From Chelonoidis abingdonii (taxonomy: Eukaryota > Chordata > Testudines > Testudinidae), in the NCBI RefSeq assembly GCF_003597395.2, contig NC_133777.1:55781024-55845023 (forward strand): a stretch of DNA of 64,000 nucleotides, in the 5' to 3' direction. Below the pieces are notes generated by a model. That model had not been told where the DNA came from and searched no databases. It saw only the letters and a program-made list of their open reading frames with translations. Shown here piece by piece: positions 1 through 10,795 of this stretch (position 1 is the first letter of the stretch; the number at the start of each line of letters is the position of its first letter). The position numbers were made by a program, and so were the translations under genes.

Positions 1-53
1 ATGCCAATACGATCTGGCAGTCTCTGGCCTCGGTCCCACCTGCTGCCTGGAAA

Positions 54-802
54 GTGGAACGTAAATATATGGTGCCCTCCAAGGGCTACAACTACTTATA
101 CGTCCATCCCCCTCCTTACTCCCTCGTTGTCCAGTCGGTCAACGAGAGAGAATGCCATGGCCAGCAGGCTCCAGCCCCGAAATCAAAAGACGCGAGGCGC
201 ATGGACTTGCTGGGGTGCAAAGTCTATTCTGCAGGGGCGCTCCAACTCCATGTGGCTAATCAACAGGCCCTCCTTAGCCACTATAATTATAATACCTGGG
301 TGGCGGCGGACAAGTTCAAGGAGTTGCTCCCGCAGGGCTCCCGACAAGAATTTGCGGCCATCCTGGACGAGGGGGAAAAGGTGGCTAGAACCTCCCTCCA
401 GGCTTCCCTGACGCCGCGGACTCAGCGGCCAGGACTCTAGCCTCCGGAGTTACTATGAGGTGTATCTCATGGCTGCAAGTCTCAGGCCTTCCCCCAGAGC
501 TCCAATATACAATTCAGGACCTCCCCTTTGAAGGGCAAGGCCTATTCTCCGATAAGACAGACCCTAGGCTGCAAAGCCTAAAGGATAACAGGGTCATTAT
601 GCGCTCACTGGGCATGCACATGCCAGTGACTCAGCACAGGCCCTTCCGCCCCCAGCCACACTGCTCTTACCCTCAGCCCAGACAGAGACAGGACTTTGCT
701 AGAAGGCAGGGTAGAACCAGTCACCGGAGGCAGTCAGGCAACCAAGGGGAACAGAACCAAGGTCCCTCCAAACCTTCCACAGGGCCAGAACCCTCCTTTT
801 GA
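54..802 (+). pseudogene. DIRS gag-like ORF, frameshifted
   Basis: The product is the presumed nucleic-acid-binding or capsid-like protein encoded ahead of pol in vertebrate DIRS elements. The first part is open in the frame of 54-440. The similarity to DIRS gag continues in another frame through 455-802 (residues MRCISWLQVSGLPPE, then FEGQGLFSD), so about one base has been lost or gained near 405-415. The tail is rich in Gln, Arg and Pro. The 3' end overlaps the start of the RT ORF by about 100 bases. The N-terminus may begin before the window. The family assignment is from remembered DIRS proteins and no catalytic residues are expected. Confidence 0.6.
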
Positions 803-2721
803 AGGTGCGCCCGAGGGCGTCGTACCAGTATCGTCAAAGGATCAGTTCCCTCCTTTCTCCAACCACCTCTCCCTTTTCCTCCCTGCGTGGTCCCAGCTAA
901 CAGATCGCTGGGTCTTACGCACGCTGGAATTTGGGTACCACCTCCAATTTATTTCACGCCCCCCCTTCCACCACTCTTCCTCGTCCCTCTTCAGGGACCC
1001 CTCTCACGAGCAACTCCTCCTCCAGGAGGTGCAGATGCTCCTTGCCAAAGGAGCCATAGAGGAGGTACCGGAACACGAATGGGGCACGGGGTTTTACTCC
1101 CGCTACTTCCCAATCCCCAAGGCAAAGGGGGGTCTCAGACCTATCCTGGATCTGCGGGAACTCAACAGATACATGATAAAGTTGAAGTTCTGTATGGTAT
1201 CCCTGGGGACCATTATCCCATCCCTGGATCCTGGAGACTGGTACACCACCCTCGACATGAAAGATGAGTATTTTCACATAGCCATCTACCTACCTCACAG
1301 GAGGTTCCTCCGGTTCGTAGTCAACCACCAACATTTTGAGTTCGCGGTCCTACGGTTCGGCCTCTCTACAGCCCCAAGAGTATTTATGAAATGCATGGCT
1401 GTAGTCGCCGCCCACCTCCGCCGCTGTCGGATACACGTTTTTCCATATCTAGACGACTGGCTCATCCGAGGGACCTCTGAGGCACAAGTGATCCATCACG
1501 TCCCCATTGTCAAGGACCTTTTCCTACATCTAGGCCTAATGATCAATGCGGAAAAGTCCACTCTGATTCCCACTCAGAGGATAGACTTCATTGGCGCCAC
1601 CCTGGACTCCATCCTCGCCAGAGCTTGCTTACCGCTGCCCCGGTTCCAGGCAATGGTGGCCATCATCCAGAGTCTGCAAGCTGCTCCCTTGACTTCAGTT
1701 CGCTTTTGCCTCGGTCTCCTGGGTCACATGGCAGCCTGCACGTTTGTGATGAAATACGCCAGACTGCGCTTCCATCCCCTCCAATTGTGGCTCAACTCAG
1801 TGTACCGACCAGGCCGGGATGTCATAGACATGGTTGTCACCATTCCCCAGAGCATCCTAGGCTCCTTCGACTGGTGGCTGACCCCCACCCTGGTGTGTGC
1901 AGGGCTGCCGTTCCATCCGTCCCAGCCCTCTGCATCCCTGATGACAGACGCATCATCTCTCGGCTGGGGTGCTCACCTCGGGCGTCTACGCACGCAAGGC
2001 CTTTGGTCATCTCAGGAACTGGCCTTGCACATCAATGTCCGGGAGCTGAGAGCAGTCCGCCTTGCTTGCCAGGCGTTCCAACAGCACTTACAAGGCTGTT
2101 GTGTGTCAATATTCACCGACAACACAACAGACGTACTATATAAACAAACAGGGCAGGACAAGGTCCTCGACCCTTTGTCAGGAAGCCATTCAACTCTGGG
2201 ACTTTTGTATAGCCCACTCTATAGACCTCATAGTGTCCTTTCTCCCGGGGGTTCGGAACACTCTGGCGGATCGCCTCAGCAGATCCTTCCTTTCTCACGA
2301 GTGGTCACTTTGCCCGGACTTTATTCTTTCAGTTTTCCGGAAGTGGGGATTTCCCTGTGTAGACCTTTTCGCGTCCCACAAGAACAGGAAATGCCAGATG
2401 TTCTGTTCCTTTCAAAGCCTCTCACAGGGCTCGACAGCGGACGCCTTCCTGATACCATGGACGACTCACCTGCTATACGCCTTTCCACCGTTCCCGTTTG
2501 TCCACAGGGTCCTGCTGAAAGTACGCAGGGACAGAGCCCGCTTGATCATGATCACTCCAGCGTGGCCCAGGCAGCACTGGTACAACCTATTTCTAGACCT
2601 GTCAATAGCCAGCCCTATCCCACTACCTCTTCACCTGGACCTGATAACTCAGGACCACGGCAAACTGCATCACCCAGACCTACAGTCCCTCCATCTCATG
2701 GCATGGCTCCTGAGTGGTTGA
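696..2721 (+). pseudogene. DIRS reverse transcriptase/RNase H, one frameshift
   Basis: This ORF copies element RNA into DNA. The RT fingers and palm are visible: GTGFYSRYFPIPKAKGGLRP around 1087-1146, then the catalytic YLDD box at 1446-1457 (residue 251 if read from 696). The RNase H part has LMTDASSLGWGAHL near 1938-1980 and FTDN near 2113. A shift of about one base near 2131 moves the frame; the remaining RNase H and connection region (LADRLSR, DLFASHKNRKC) reads in the frame that stops at 2719-2721. That stop overlaps the start of the recombinase ORF, the usual DIRS arrangement. Without the frameshift the ORF would be intact, which indicates recent activity. Confidence 0.8.
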
Positions 2722-3770
2722 CCCAGTCGGAGATGCGTTGCTCTGCCCCAGTGCAACAAGTACTCTTGGGTAGCAGAAAACCTTCCACTAGAACAACATA
2801 TCTGGCCAAGTGGAAGCGTTTCACATGCTGGTGTGGAGAACACAACGTTCTTCCCGCCGAGGTCTCCATCCCCACCATCTTGGACTACCTCCGGTCCCTT
2901 AAACAACAGGGCCTACCGGTATCATCTTTGAGGGTGCACTTGGCGGCCATCTCTACCTTCCACCCAGGGGAGAATGGTCGCTCAGTGTTTTCAAATCCTA
3001 TGGTATCCAGATTACTCAAGGGCTTGGAGCGGCTATACCCTCAGGTACGCCACCTCGCACCAACCTGGGACCTCAACCTGGTTCTTATCAGACTTATGTC
3101 GGCCCTATTCGAGCCATTAGCAACCTGCTCCCTTCTCTACCTGTCCTGGAAAACCGCTTTCCTCGTGGCCATCACATTGGCAAGATGAGTTTCCGAGCTC
3201 CAGGCTCTCACGGCAGACCCTCCATATACTGTGTTCCAAAAGGACAAGGTGCAGTTGCGACCACACCCGGCCTTTCTCCCCAAAGTGGTATCGGCCTTCC
3301 ATATTAACCAGGAGATCTTCCTTCCCGTCTTCTTCCCGAAGCCACATTCATCACGCAGGGAGCAACAGCTGCACTCCCTAGACATCCGTAGAGCACTCGC
3401 TTTTTATATCAAGCAGACAAAGCCCTTCCGCAGAACCCTCCAACTCTTCATCGCGGTGGCAGAGCGTATGAAGGGCCTACCCATTTCCTCACAGAGGATT
3501 TCATCCTGGGTGACATTGTGCATCTGCGCCTGTTATGACTTGGCTCATGTTCTGTCGAGCCACCTCACGGCCCACTCTATCAGGGCTCAAGCCTTATCTG
3601 CTGCTTTCCTGGCTCACATGCCCATCCATGAGATATGTCGCGCAGCTATCTGGTCCTCGGTCCATACCTTTGCCTCTCACTATGCCCTGGTTCAGCAGTC
3701 CAGGGATGACGCGGCCTTTGGCTCCGCAGTGTTACACTCTGCGACATCTCACTCCAACCCCACCGCCTAG
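2703..3770 (+). pseudogene. DIRS tyrosine recombinase, one internal stop
   Basis: A tyrosine recombinase ORF of 355 codons begins with an ATG at 2703 that overlaps the end of RT/RNase H. The N-terminal SAM-like core-binding part includes TRTTYLAKWKRFTCWC. The catalytic part carries HSIR, with His at 3573 and Arg at 3582, and the probable nucleophile Tyr at 3681 in ASHYAL. An upstream Arg at 3183 may be the first catalytic Arg. A TGA at 3186-3188 directly after that Arg interrupts the frame, and the same frame then continues open to TAG at 3768. The stop fits a single CpG-type transition, so this is a recently inactivated copy. It could act only if complemented in trans. Confidence 0.8.
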
Positions 3771-3830
3771 GTAAGGCTTGGGAATCACCTAACTGGAATG
3801 GATATGAGCAAGCACTCGAAGAAGAAAAGA

Positions 3831-4129
3831 CGGTTACTCACCTTTGTAACTGTTGTTCTTTGAGATGTGTTGCTCATATCCATTCCAAACCCGTCCTCCT
3901 TCCCCACTGTCGGAGTAAGTGGCAAGAAGGAACTGAGGAGCGGTCGGGTCGGCAGGGGTATATATCCGGCGCCATGGTGGCGCCACTCCAGGAGGCGACC
4001 CAGCCGACCCACCGGGGGTTGCTAGGGTAAAAATCTTCAGACGAACATGCATGTGGCGCGCGCACACCTAACTGGAATGGATATGGGCAACACATCTCGA
4101 AGAACAACAGTTACAAAGGTGAGTAACTG
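3831..4129. repeat. Long inverted repeat (hairpin) at DIRS 3' end
   Basis: A 56-base arm at 3831-3886 is the near-perfect reverse complement of 4074-4129, with a spacer of 187 bases. A third, partial copy of the arm in direct orientation lies at about 3786-3827. Terminal inverted repeats plus an internal complementary region of this kind are characteristic of DIRS elements and are thought to template circle formation. The spacer contains a TATA-like GTATATATCC at about 3958-3967 and a small 7-bp stem (3968-3974 with 3978-3984), so it may hold the element promoter. Confidence 0.75.
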
Positions 4130-4164
4130 TCTTTTCGTGTGCCAGTTCCTTTCATATTTATGGA

Positions 4165-5080
4165 TAGATATTATCTGGGCCCCCTGATGCGGTCCCATTA
4201 AGCAGTTTAAATTTGGCTTCCACCTCAGATGTGGTAATTTCTATTTACATATCCTCATTCCCATTAGCTGCCCTGCCATTGTCCCCAAACTCCTCATTAC
4301 TCTCATTAAAAACTGAGGCAAAGTAGTCATTTAGGTATTCACTTAATCCCCATCATCAGTTCTTAGTGGTCCGACTTCTTTCCTTGTTTTCTTTTTATTT
4401 ATACAGCTAAAGAACTTTTCAACATTGGCCTTAATTTCCTTTGCAAGGTCCAACTCTGCCTGGCTTTTCGCAACTCTCACTTTTCCTCTATACTTTCTGA
4501 TCTAAGTGAGTAGGTTTTCCTCACTGATCCATCTCATCTTCCATTCCTTGTAGACTTGATGCTTTCTCTTAACAACCAGTTTGAGGTGCTTGTTCATCCA
4601 GTTTGGTCAGCAACCCTTCCATATGATTTTTTCCCCTTGCTTGGGATGCAGGCTTCAAATAGTTTCTGCAACTTGACTTAGTAATTCCAAGCCTCCTCCA
4701 CATTCAGATCCTTGAGTTCTTCAGTCGACTTCCCTAACTAATTTTCTCAATTTTTTTCAAGTTTGCCCTTTTGAAATCAGGGGCCCTAGTTGCAGACCTA
4801 ATTTTGTTTATCCTTCCATTTAGTTTAAACTGAATTAACTCCTGATCACTCAAACCAAGGCTGTCCTCTACAGCCAGTTCTTCTATGAGGTACTTTCTGC
4901 TTCTCAGCACTAAATCTAAAATGGCATCTCCTCTTGTTGGTTCAGTGACTATTTAGTGAAGAAATCTGTCAGCTGACCCATCTGGGACTATCTGGGCCCT
5001 CCCGTTATTAGTAGCACTTCTCCTACAATGTATATCTGGGAAATTAAGATAAGAGTTGTCCATATAGCCTAGTGTCTTGT
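4165..5080 (-). mobile_element. CR1-type LINE fragment, endonuclease-to-RT junction
   Basis: On the minus strand this block resembles the segment of CR1-type ORF2 between the endonuclease and the RT domain (for example codons for EITTSEVEAKF near the 4165 end, and the IMGDFN-like endonuclease end towards 5060). Many stops and indels show an old copy. The boundary with the next LINE block is approximate. The assignment rests on remembered turtle CR1 consensus sequence. Confidence 0.6.
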
Positions 5081-5084
5081 CTTC

Positions 5085-6535
5085 TGACAAGGGCCAGTGC
5101 CAGATGTTTCAGACAGAATGAACAGAATAGGGAAATTTCTCAAGTGATCTACCACCAGGATCATCCAGTCCCAGTTTCTGGCAGCTAAAAGTTTAGGGAC
5201 ACCAAGAGCATGGGGTTGCGTCCCTGTCCATCTTGGCTACTCACCATTGATAGACTTTTATCCTCCATGAACTTACCTAATTCAGTTATATCCAGTTATA
5301 CTTTTGGCCTTCACCGCATCCCTGGCAATGAATTCCACAGGTTGGCTGTGCACTGTGTGAAAAAGTATTTTTTTTATGTTTGTTATTGGGTGACCTCTGG
5401 TTCTTCTGTTAAGTGAAACAGTAAATAACACTTACTTTCTCCACACCATTCATGATTTGATAGACATATATCATATCGACCCATAGTCATCTCTTTTCTA
5501 AGATGAACAGTCCCAGTTTTTTTAATATCTCCTCATATGAAAGCTGTTGCATACCCTCATAATTTTTGCTGCCCTTCTCTGTACTTTTTTCCAATTCTAA
5601 TATATCTTTTTTTGAGATGGGGATACCAGAACTGCATGTAGCGTTCAAGGTGTGGGCGTATCAAGGATTGATTTCATAGCATTATGATATTTACTGTCTT
5701 ATTATCTATCGCTCTCTTAATGGTTTCTAACATTCTGTTAGCTTTTTTGACTGCTGCTGCACATTGAGCTGATGTCTTCAGAGAACTATCCACAATGACT
5801 CCAAGATCTCTTTCTTGGGTGATAACAGCTAATTCAGACCTCATCCTTTTGTATGTATAGTTGGGATTATGTTTTCCAATGTGCTTTACCTTGCATTTAT
5901 CAACACTGCATTTCATCTGCCATTTTGTTCCCAATCACCTAGTTTTGTGAGCTCCATTTGTAACTCTTCACAGTCAGCTTTGGACTTAACTATCTTAAGT
6001 AATTTTTTATTGTCTGCAAAGTTTGCCACCTCACTGTTTACCCCTTTTTCCAGATCTTTTATGAATATGTTGAACAGCACTGGTCCTGGTACAGATCCCT
6101 GGGGGACACCGTTGTTCACCTCTCTCCACTGTGAAAACTGACAGTTTATTTCTACCCTTTCTTTCCTATCTTTTAACCAGTTACTGATCCATGAGAGGAC
6201 CTTCCGTTTTATTCCATGACTGCCTACTTTGCCTAGGAGCTTTTGGTTTTGGACCTTGTCAGAGGCCAAGTACACTTTTGAAAGTCCAAGTACACTATAG
6301 CCACAGTATCACCCTTGTCCACATCCTTGTTGACACCCTCAGAGAATTCTAATAGATTGGTGAGGCATAATTTCCCTTTACAAAAGCCATGTTAACTCTT
6401 CCCCAACATATGGCTAATCTATGTTTCTGATAATTCTGTTCTTTACTTATAATTTCAACCAATTTGCCTGGTACTGAAGTTAGGCTTACTGGCCTATAAT
6501 TGTCAGGATCACCTCTGGATGCTTTTTTAAAAAAT
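5085..6535 (-). mobile_element. CR1-type LINE fragment, RT palm and 3' half
   Basis: Minus-strand translation gives recognisable CR1 RT pieces: VLSWISNWLKDRKERV, NNGVPQGSVPGP and FADNKKL (degraded FADD box) near 6010-6210, then CSVDKCKVKHIGK and ERDLGVIVDSS near 5780-5920. The 5085-5400 part resembles the CR1 3' region. The sequence continues on the upstream side to about 6535. Frames are broken throughout. It lies on the wrong side of the neighbouring 4165-5080 fragment to be one uninterrupted insertion. Confidence 0.75.
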
Positions 6536-6955
6536 CAGTGTTTTTGTTGTTGTGTGCTTTCTTGCTTGCTGCGTGCCTGATTGAAGTTTATAGCATGGTC
6601 TGTTTGTGGGGTTGTGTGCTGAGTCTAGTCACCTGCAAGGGTGAGAGCTTCTGCATGAGGTTTTAGACTGCCTTTCTTTGATCCCTAATCCTTTTCAGAT
6701 CCCTTGTTCATAAACAACTAGAGGAGCTAGCAAACAAGAGCAGGAAACAAGTGTTCAGAGGGGCTTTAGAGACTGACCATGACAGCCAGTTACACCTAAT
6801 AAACATTCTCTAAATTTAGGCCAACCCCTCCCTTCCCTCCCCACAAAAAAGGGGAGGGGGAGAGGAGAAAACACACACACAGCTCTGCAAGAGTACAAAT
6901 CATGCTGGCAGAAGTCCAGCAGCAGAGTGGGGGTTAGCCAGTTTATTGCACTGAA
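6536..6955. other. Non-coding stretch, nothing recognised
   Basis: AT-rich with short purine or pyrimidine runs and a small (CA)n tract near 6871. No coding or repeat assignment could be supported. Confidence 0.4.
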
Positions 6956-8420
6956 TGCAGCATGTATAATTACCTGCTTTATGCTCAGGTGGTGTATGTA
7001 GGCATTTGGTGCAAGCAGCTCGTGGTCCTCAGAGACCATGTATGGGCTCTTGAGACCAAAGTGGCTGAAATGGAGGAGCGAAGGGAGACTGAGAGATACG
7101 TAGAAGAGACTTTCTGGGACACAATAGAGCGGTCCCCTCCCCCATCTGACAGCCTCTGTGTTGTTGAGGAGGATGAAAATCTGGGAAAGAGAACATCAAA
7201 CTGGAGTGGAGGTAAACAATCGATAGGTGGGACTCTCTCCTTCTGGATGATGCCATGGTACCCTCTCACACTGAGGGCTGGTCTACACTACAGGGAAAAA
7301 TCAATCTTAGATACACAACTTCAGCTACGTGAATAAGGTAGCTGAAGTCGAAGTATCTAAGATCGGATTACTCACTGTCCTCACGGCGCGGGATCGATGT
7401 CCGCGGCTCCCCCTGTCGATTCCGCAACTCCGTTCGGGTTGGTGGAGTTCCGGAATCGATATAAGCGCGTTCGGGGATCGATATATCGTGTCTAGATGAG
7501 ACGCGATATATCGATCCCCGAGCAATCGATTGCTACCCGCCAATACGGCGGGTAGTGAAGACGTAGCCTGAGTATACCTCTCTGCAGGAGGGGACCTCTG
7601 TTACTATGAAGAGAGAAGTAATACTAATGGGGGAATTGATTACTAGAAATATAGTTGGTTAGTAAATGACTGAGAGAACAGCATGATGAATTGCCTGCCA
7701 AGTGCAAAGGTTGCGGTCCTCTCAAGACAGCAAGACAGACTTAGGTGCAGTGCTTCGGAGGAGCCAGTGGTCATGGTATCCATAGGTATGCATGACGTAG
7801 GGAAATGTAGGAGAGAAAGATCCTATGGGTCAAATTTAGGCTGCTACATAAGAGATTAAAGTCTAGGAGCTCCACGGTAGCATTCTCTGAAATGCTTCTA
7901 GTTCTATGCACAGGGCCAGTTAGATGGGTAGAACTGCAGGGTCTAAATGTGTGGATGAGATGTTCGGAGGAGGGATTTAGGTTTGTTAGGGACTGTGGTA
8001 CCTTTTTGGAAAGGAGGTGCCTATACAGGAAGGAAGGGCTCTGTTTAAACCAAAATGGAACCAAGTTACTGGAATGTAAACTTAAAATCTCATAGAGGAG
8101 TTTTTAAATTAAGGGCTGGGGAAAAGCCAACAGAGGTAGGAGGAGCCCATGGTTCGGACAGACACATCCGTTAGAGGGAGGATTTATTAAAAGTGGATAT
8201 TCTATATCCTAGGAAAGAGGAGAAGAGAGAAGTTGATAAAGTACAGGTAGGAAATGAATAGAAAAAGTTCAGCAAAAGAGAGTCCCATTCAGTTACATCA
8301 CATGAGGGTAGACAATTAAATATTGACAAATTTTATAAGTGCTTGTTTACAAATGCTAGCAGTCTTAAGTACTGAGATGGGTGAAACTGAGTGCCTGGTA
8401 TTACATGAGGATATTGGTAA
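6956..8420 (+). mobile_element. CR1-type LINE ORF1 region, interrupted by a MITE
   Basis: Plus-strand pieces resemble a CR1-type ORF1. A coiled-coil stretch (LETKVAEMEERRETERYVEE, about 7050-7110) precedes a region ending with an SGNH-esterase-like tail near 7995-8080 (LNQNGTKLLE). After this comes the ORF1-ORF2 spacer and the first codons of ORF2 (QLNIDKFYKCLFTN near 8310-8360). A palindromic MITE is inserted at 7274-7569. Frames are heavily broken. A reverse-complement copy of the 8190-8360 segment occurs at about 12740-12960. Confidence 0.55.
7274..7569. mobile_element. hAT-like palindromic MITE, copy 1
   Basis: About 296 bp, starting AGGGCTGGTCTACAC and ending GTAGTGAAGACGTAGCCT, which are imperfect terminal inverted repeats. 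It holds two internal hairpins. One pairs sequences around AACTTCAGCTAC and GTAGCTGAAGT near 7318-7350. The other is a 22-bp stem, 7472-7493 with 7499-7520, built on GATCGATATATCG. There is no coding capacity, so transposase would come in trans. A close copy lies at 43172-43467. No clear 8-bp target duplication was found, so the superfamily is inferred from the TIR style. Confidence 0.65.
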
Positions 8421-10220
8421 TTAGTTTCTCGTAATCACAAAATTTCCAATTGTAGTATTTAATTAAAAATACTGAAAAGGTGTCTATCTACACATCAGAT
8501 CTAGGGGATTTGTAGCAGACTCTAAGCACTGTCCCAGTGGAACCTCTGTTATGTTTCTTCCCTAAAGTGATTTTGATCCAAACAGATGCCATTTTATCCA
8601 TTCCATCACTTCTGTACAATGCTCCTCCACCACCTTTTCCTTTAATTCTGTCTTTCCTGAACAGCACATACATTCAATACCTCTATTCCGGTCATGACTA
8701 CTATTTTACCATATTTTTGTTATCCCTATATCCTGTTCTAGTTCTTTCATTTTGTTACCCAAGCTCCTTGCATTGATGTACAGACATCTTATTTATGTTT
8801 GCTTGGCTTCACCCAGATTCTTCGCCTGATTAGGTACAGTCGTTTTACTGCCAGTATTGCCTACCTGGCTGTTACTCTCAGTGATGTTGGCACTGCCTTT
8901 CCTCTTGTTGTCCATTCTCCTACACTCTGTTGTTCCTTTATCCATTGCTGTATCCTCTTTTACTTGATTTTCCTCCCGGTTAATGTGTGACAATTACATG
9001 AGTATCTCCCAACCATCTCCCCTGAATTCTTAGTTTAAAGTTCTTTTAATGAGTCGTGCCCACCTCCATCTCAGAAGTCTATTTCCCTCTCTACTCAGGT
9101 GGAGTCCATCCCATGAGAACAGTCCCTGTGAATGCCTCCCAGTGATTGACCATTCCAGAGCCTTCCTCATAGCACCACTGCCTGAGCCATCTGTTGATCA
9201 TCATAATCTTGTTTCACCTTCAGTCTCCTTCTCTACAGACAGATGGAATCCCAATCATAGAAGGTTAGGGTTGGAAGAGACCTCAGGTATCTAGTCCAAC
9301 CCCCTGCACAAAGCAGGACCAATCCCAGTGAAGATCACCTGAGTCTCCCTTTCTTTAAGCGTCTTCCCCAGCCTGGCAGAGTCTTCCTTGATGTTTCCAA
9401 GTGAGAATCCAGCAGTACCATTTGTTCCCATGTGAAGAACAATTAGTGGATTCTTTCCTGCTCCGATTAGGGTCCTCTACAGCCTCGTGTCCACATCCTC
9501 TATCTTAGCTCCCAGCAGACAGAAACTCGTCTGTGCTTGGGATCAGCCCTGGTGACAGGCGGTCTGTTTTTCTTAATAAGGAGTCCGAGTCACATAGATC
9601 TGCCTCTTTCTGGAGTTGGTGCAATTCTCCGGCATTCCCCCTTTTGTTTTGTTTTTTTTGCTACAAATTGTCTTGTCTTCTGTTCCCCCTTGCAACCTTC
9701 TGAGAATCATCCTCTGTCCTCCAGCTATCTCCATTGTCTCTTCCCCTCTTCTTGTAGACTAGTAGCTCTTCTCTTCTTCCTTGTTCTCCCAGCCTGCCTC
9801 TCCCTTTCATTTTCCAACTCAGCAAACCTGATCCTCAGCTCTATTTCTCATTTACTAGCCTGTTTTTTCGTCAGCCTTGTTCTTATAATCACATGCTTCC
9901 ACTGCCACTTTCCTCATCCAGAAATCTAGCCTTACAGTTCTCTGATCCAGGCATGCGCTTGCAAGCCCTGAGGTTCCCCTTTAGCCTCCTCTTTCCTTTC
10001 CTCTGTTAGTCACTCAAATCTCCTTTGAAACTCAGCCATAGTTTCTAGATGCATCTCCAAACTTTGGATCTTCTCTTCCATCAGCCCTACCAAGTGGCCT
10101 GTCATAAAAACGAAACATTTTTCAAGTACCCCCTCCATAATGTACATCCTACAGCTTCCACTTCCAGTCATCTTCATTGGGAGCCAATCAGCACTACGAC
10201 CCACAATATTGCTAATACTG
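8420..10220 (-). mobile_element. LINE fragment with SGNH-esterase ORF1 and endonuclease start
   Basis: Read on the minus strand from 10220 to 8420, the block runs through a coiled-coil-like ORF1 part (MEEKIQSLEMHLETM, about 10050-10095) and an SGNH-hydrolase-like domain. The frameshifted Gly-Asn block is near 9400-9500 and the terminal WDGLHLSREGNRLL box is at about 9065-9110. After a spacer come endonuclease pieces (LFRKDRIKGKGGGGALY and ASVWIKI near 8560-8665). A short CR1 3' tail is embedded at about 9243-9330. Many indels mark it as an old insertion. Confidence 0.6.
9243..9330 (-). mobile_element. CR1 3' tail nested in older LINE
   Basis: AATCATAGAA followed by GGTTGGAAGAGACCTC and CTAGTCCAACCCCCTGC is the reverse complement of the well-known 3' end of amniote CR1 elements, which terminate in short ATTCTATGAT-type repeats. 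It splits the SGNH coding block of the surrounding LINE. Confidence 0.6.
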
Positions 10221-10675
10221 TTGGAGGTGGTTCAGCGTTAATGATAGTTGGAAAATTTGAGATAATTCGTTAGAGCAGAGAAGGCCTTGGCCTCACTATC
10301 CCATTTGTAAAGTGGAGATTACAATATCTTATTATGAGACATGTTGAAGCTGCATCCTTTAATGATTATGAAGGGCTGTGAGATCCTTGAGTTGAAGGTA
10401 CTGTTTATATAAGAGTGAATTGTTATTGTTGGTAAGGTTTTGGGATGGCCAGCTGGACTAATAGTTTGGAAAGAGTCCCTGACTTCTTTCCTCAGGATCA
10501 ATAGAATAATTTTCATTTGGAGTGGCAGAATGTTCCTTCCTATGGGCAGTCCTATGTTAGTTGCAGCTGCAGGGGGAGAGGAATACAGGGTTTCAAGCTC
10601 AGCTAATTCACATACTTCCAGTGAGCACCAATTAGAACCACTTCAGAAAATGCTAACATTTGGGATATTTTTCAG
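10221..10675. other. APBA2 intron with MIR-like remnant
   Basis: The part near 10285-10440 (CCCATTTGTAAAGTGGAGATTACAAT and what follows) resembles a MIR/core-SINE remnant. The last bases form the polypyrimidine tract and TTTTTCAG acceptor of the APBA2 exon at 10676. Confidence 0.4.
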
Positions 10676-10795
10676 GGTCTTAAGAACCAGACACAGGTGA
10701 AACTGAACATTGTCAGCTGTCCTCCTGTTACAACCGTCCTCATAAAACGACCAGACCTGAAATACCAGCTGGGCTTCAGTGTACAGAATGGAATC
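10676..10795 (+). CDS. APBA2: APBA2 exon: end of PDZ1, start of PDZ2
   Basis: A 120-nt phase 0/0 exon is flanked by TTTTTCAG and GTAAGT. Its 40 codons include [31 protein letters not shown] and [13 protein letters not shown]/Mint proteins are neuronal adaptors that bind the APP tail through a PTB domain and presynaptic or synaptic partners through two C-terminal PDZ domains. This exon carries the last strand of PDZ1, the linker and the carboxylate-binding loop region of PDZ2 (LGFSV). The wording matches the APBA1/APBA2 pair rather than APBA3. The C-terminus two exons later decides for APBA2. Earlier exons are outside the window or not recognisable in 1-10675. Confidence 0.93.

Larger units (their letters stand above)
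1..4130 (+). mobile_element. DIRS-type tyrosine-recombinase retrotransposon, 5' end outside window
   Basis: The element shows the DIRS order: a gag-like ORF, then reverse transcriptase/RNase H, then an overlapping tyrosine recombinase ORF, ending in a non-coding block of inverted repeats. DIRS elements insert through a recombinase rather than a DDE integrase, so no target-site duplication is expected. The copy looks young: the three reading frames survive with only about two frameshifts and one internal stop. The window starts inside the gag-like ORF, so the left terminus is not visible. The right end is placed where the second inverted-repeat arm stops. It lies upstream of the APBA2 exons seen here, presumably in an APBA2 intron. 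Confidence 0.85.

Noticed and set aside
1..4130. An integrated DNA virus or retrovirus
   Set aside because: No integrase, protease or envelope; a tyrosine recombinase plus YLDD RT and inverted repeats identify a DIRS element.
6962..7336. Coiled-coil host gene around 7050-7110
   Set aside because: The stretch fits a CR1-type ORF1 and is cut by a MITE; no splice sites link it to APBA2.
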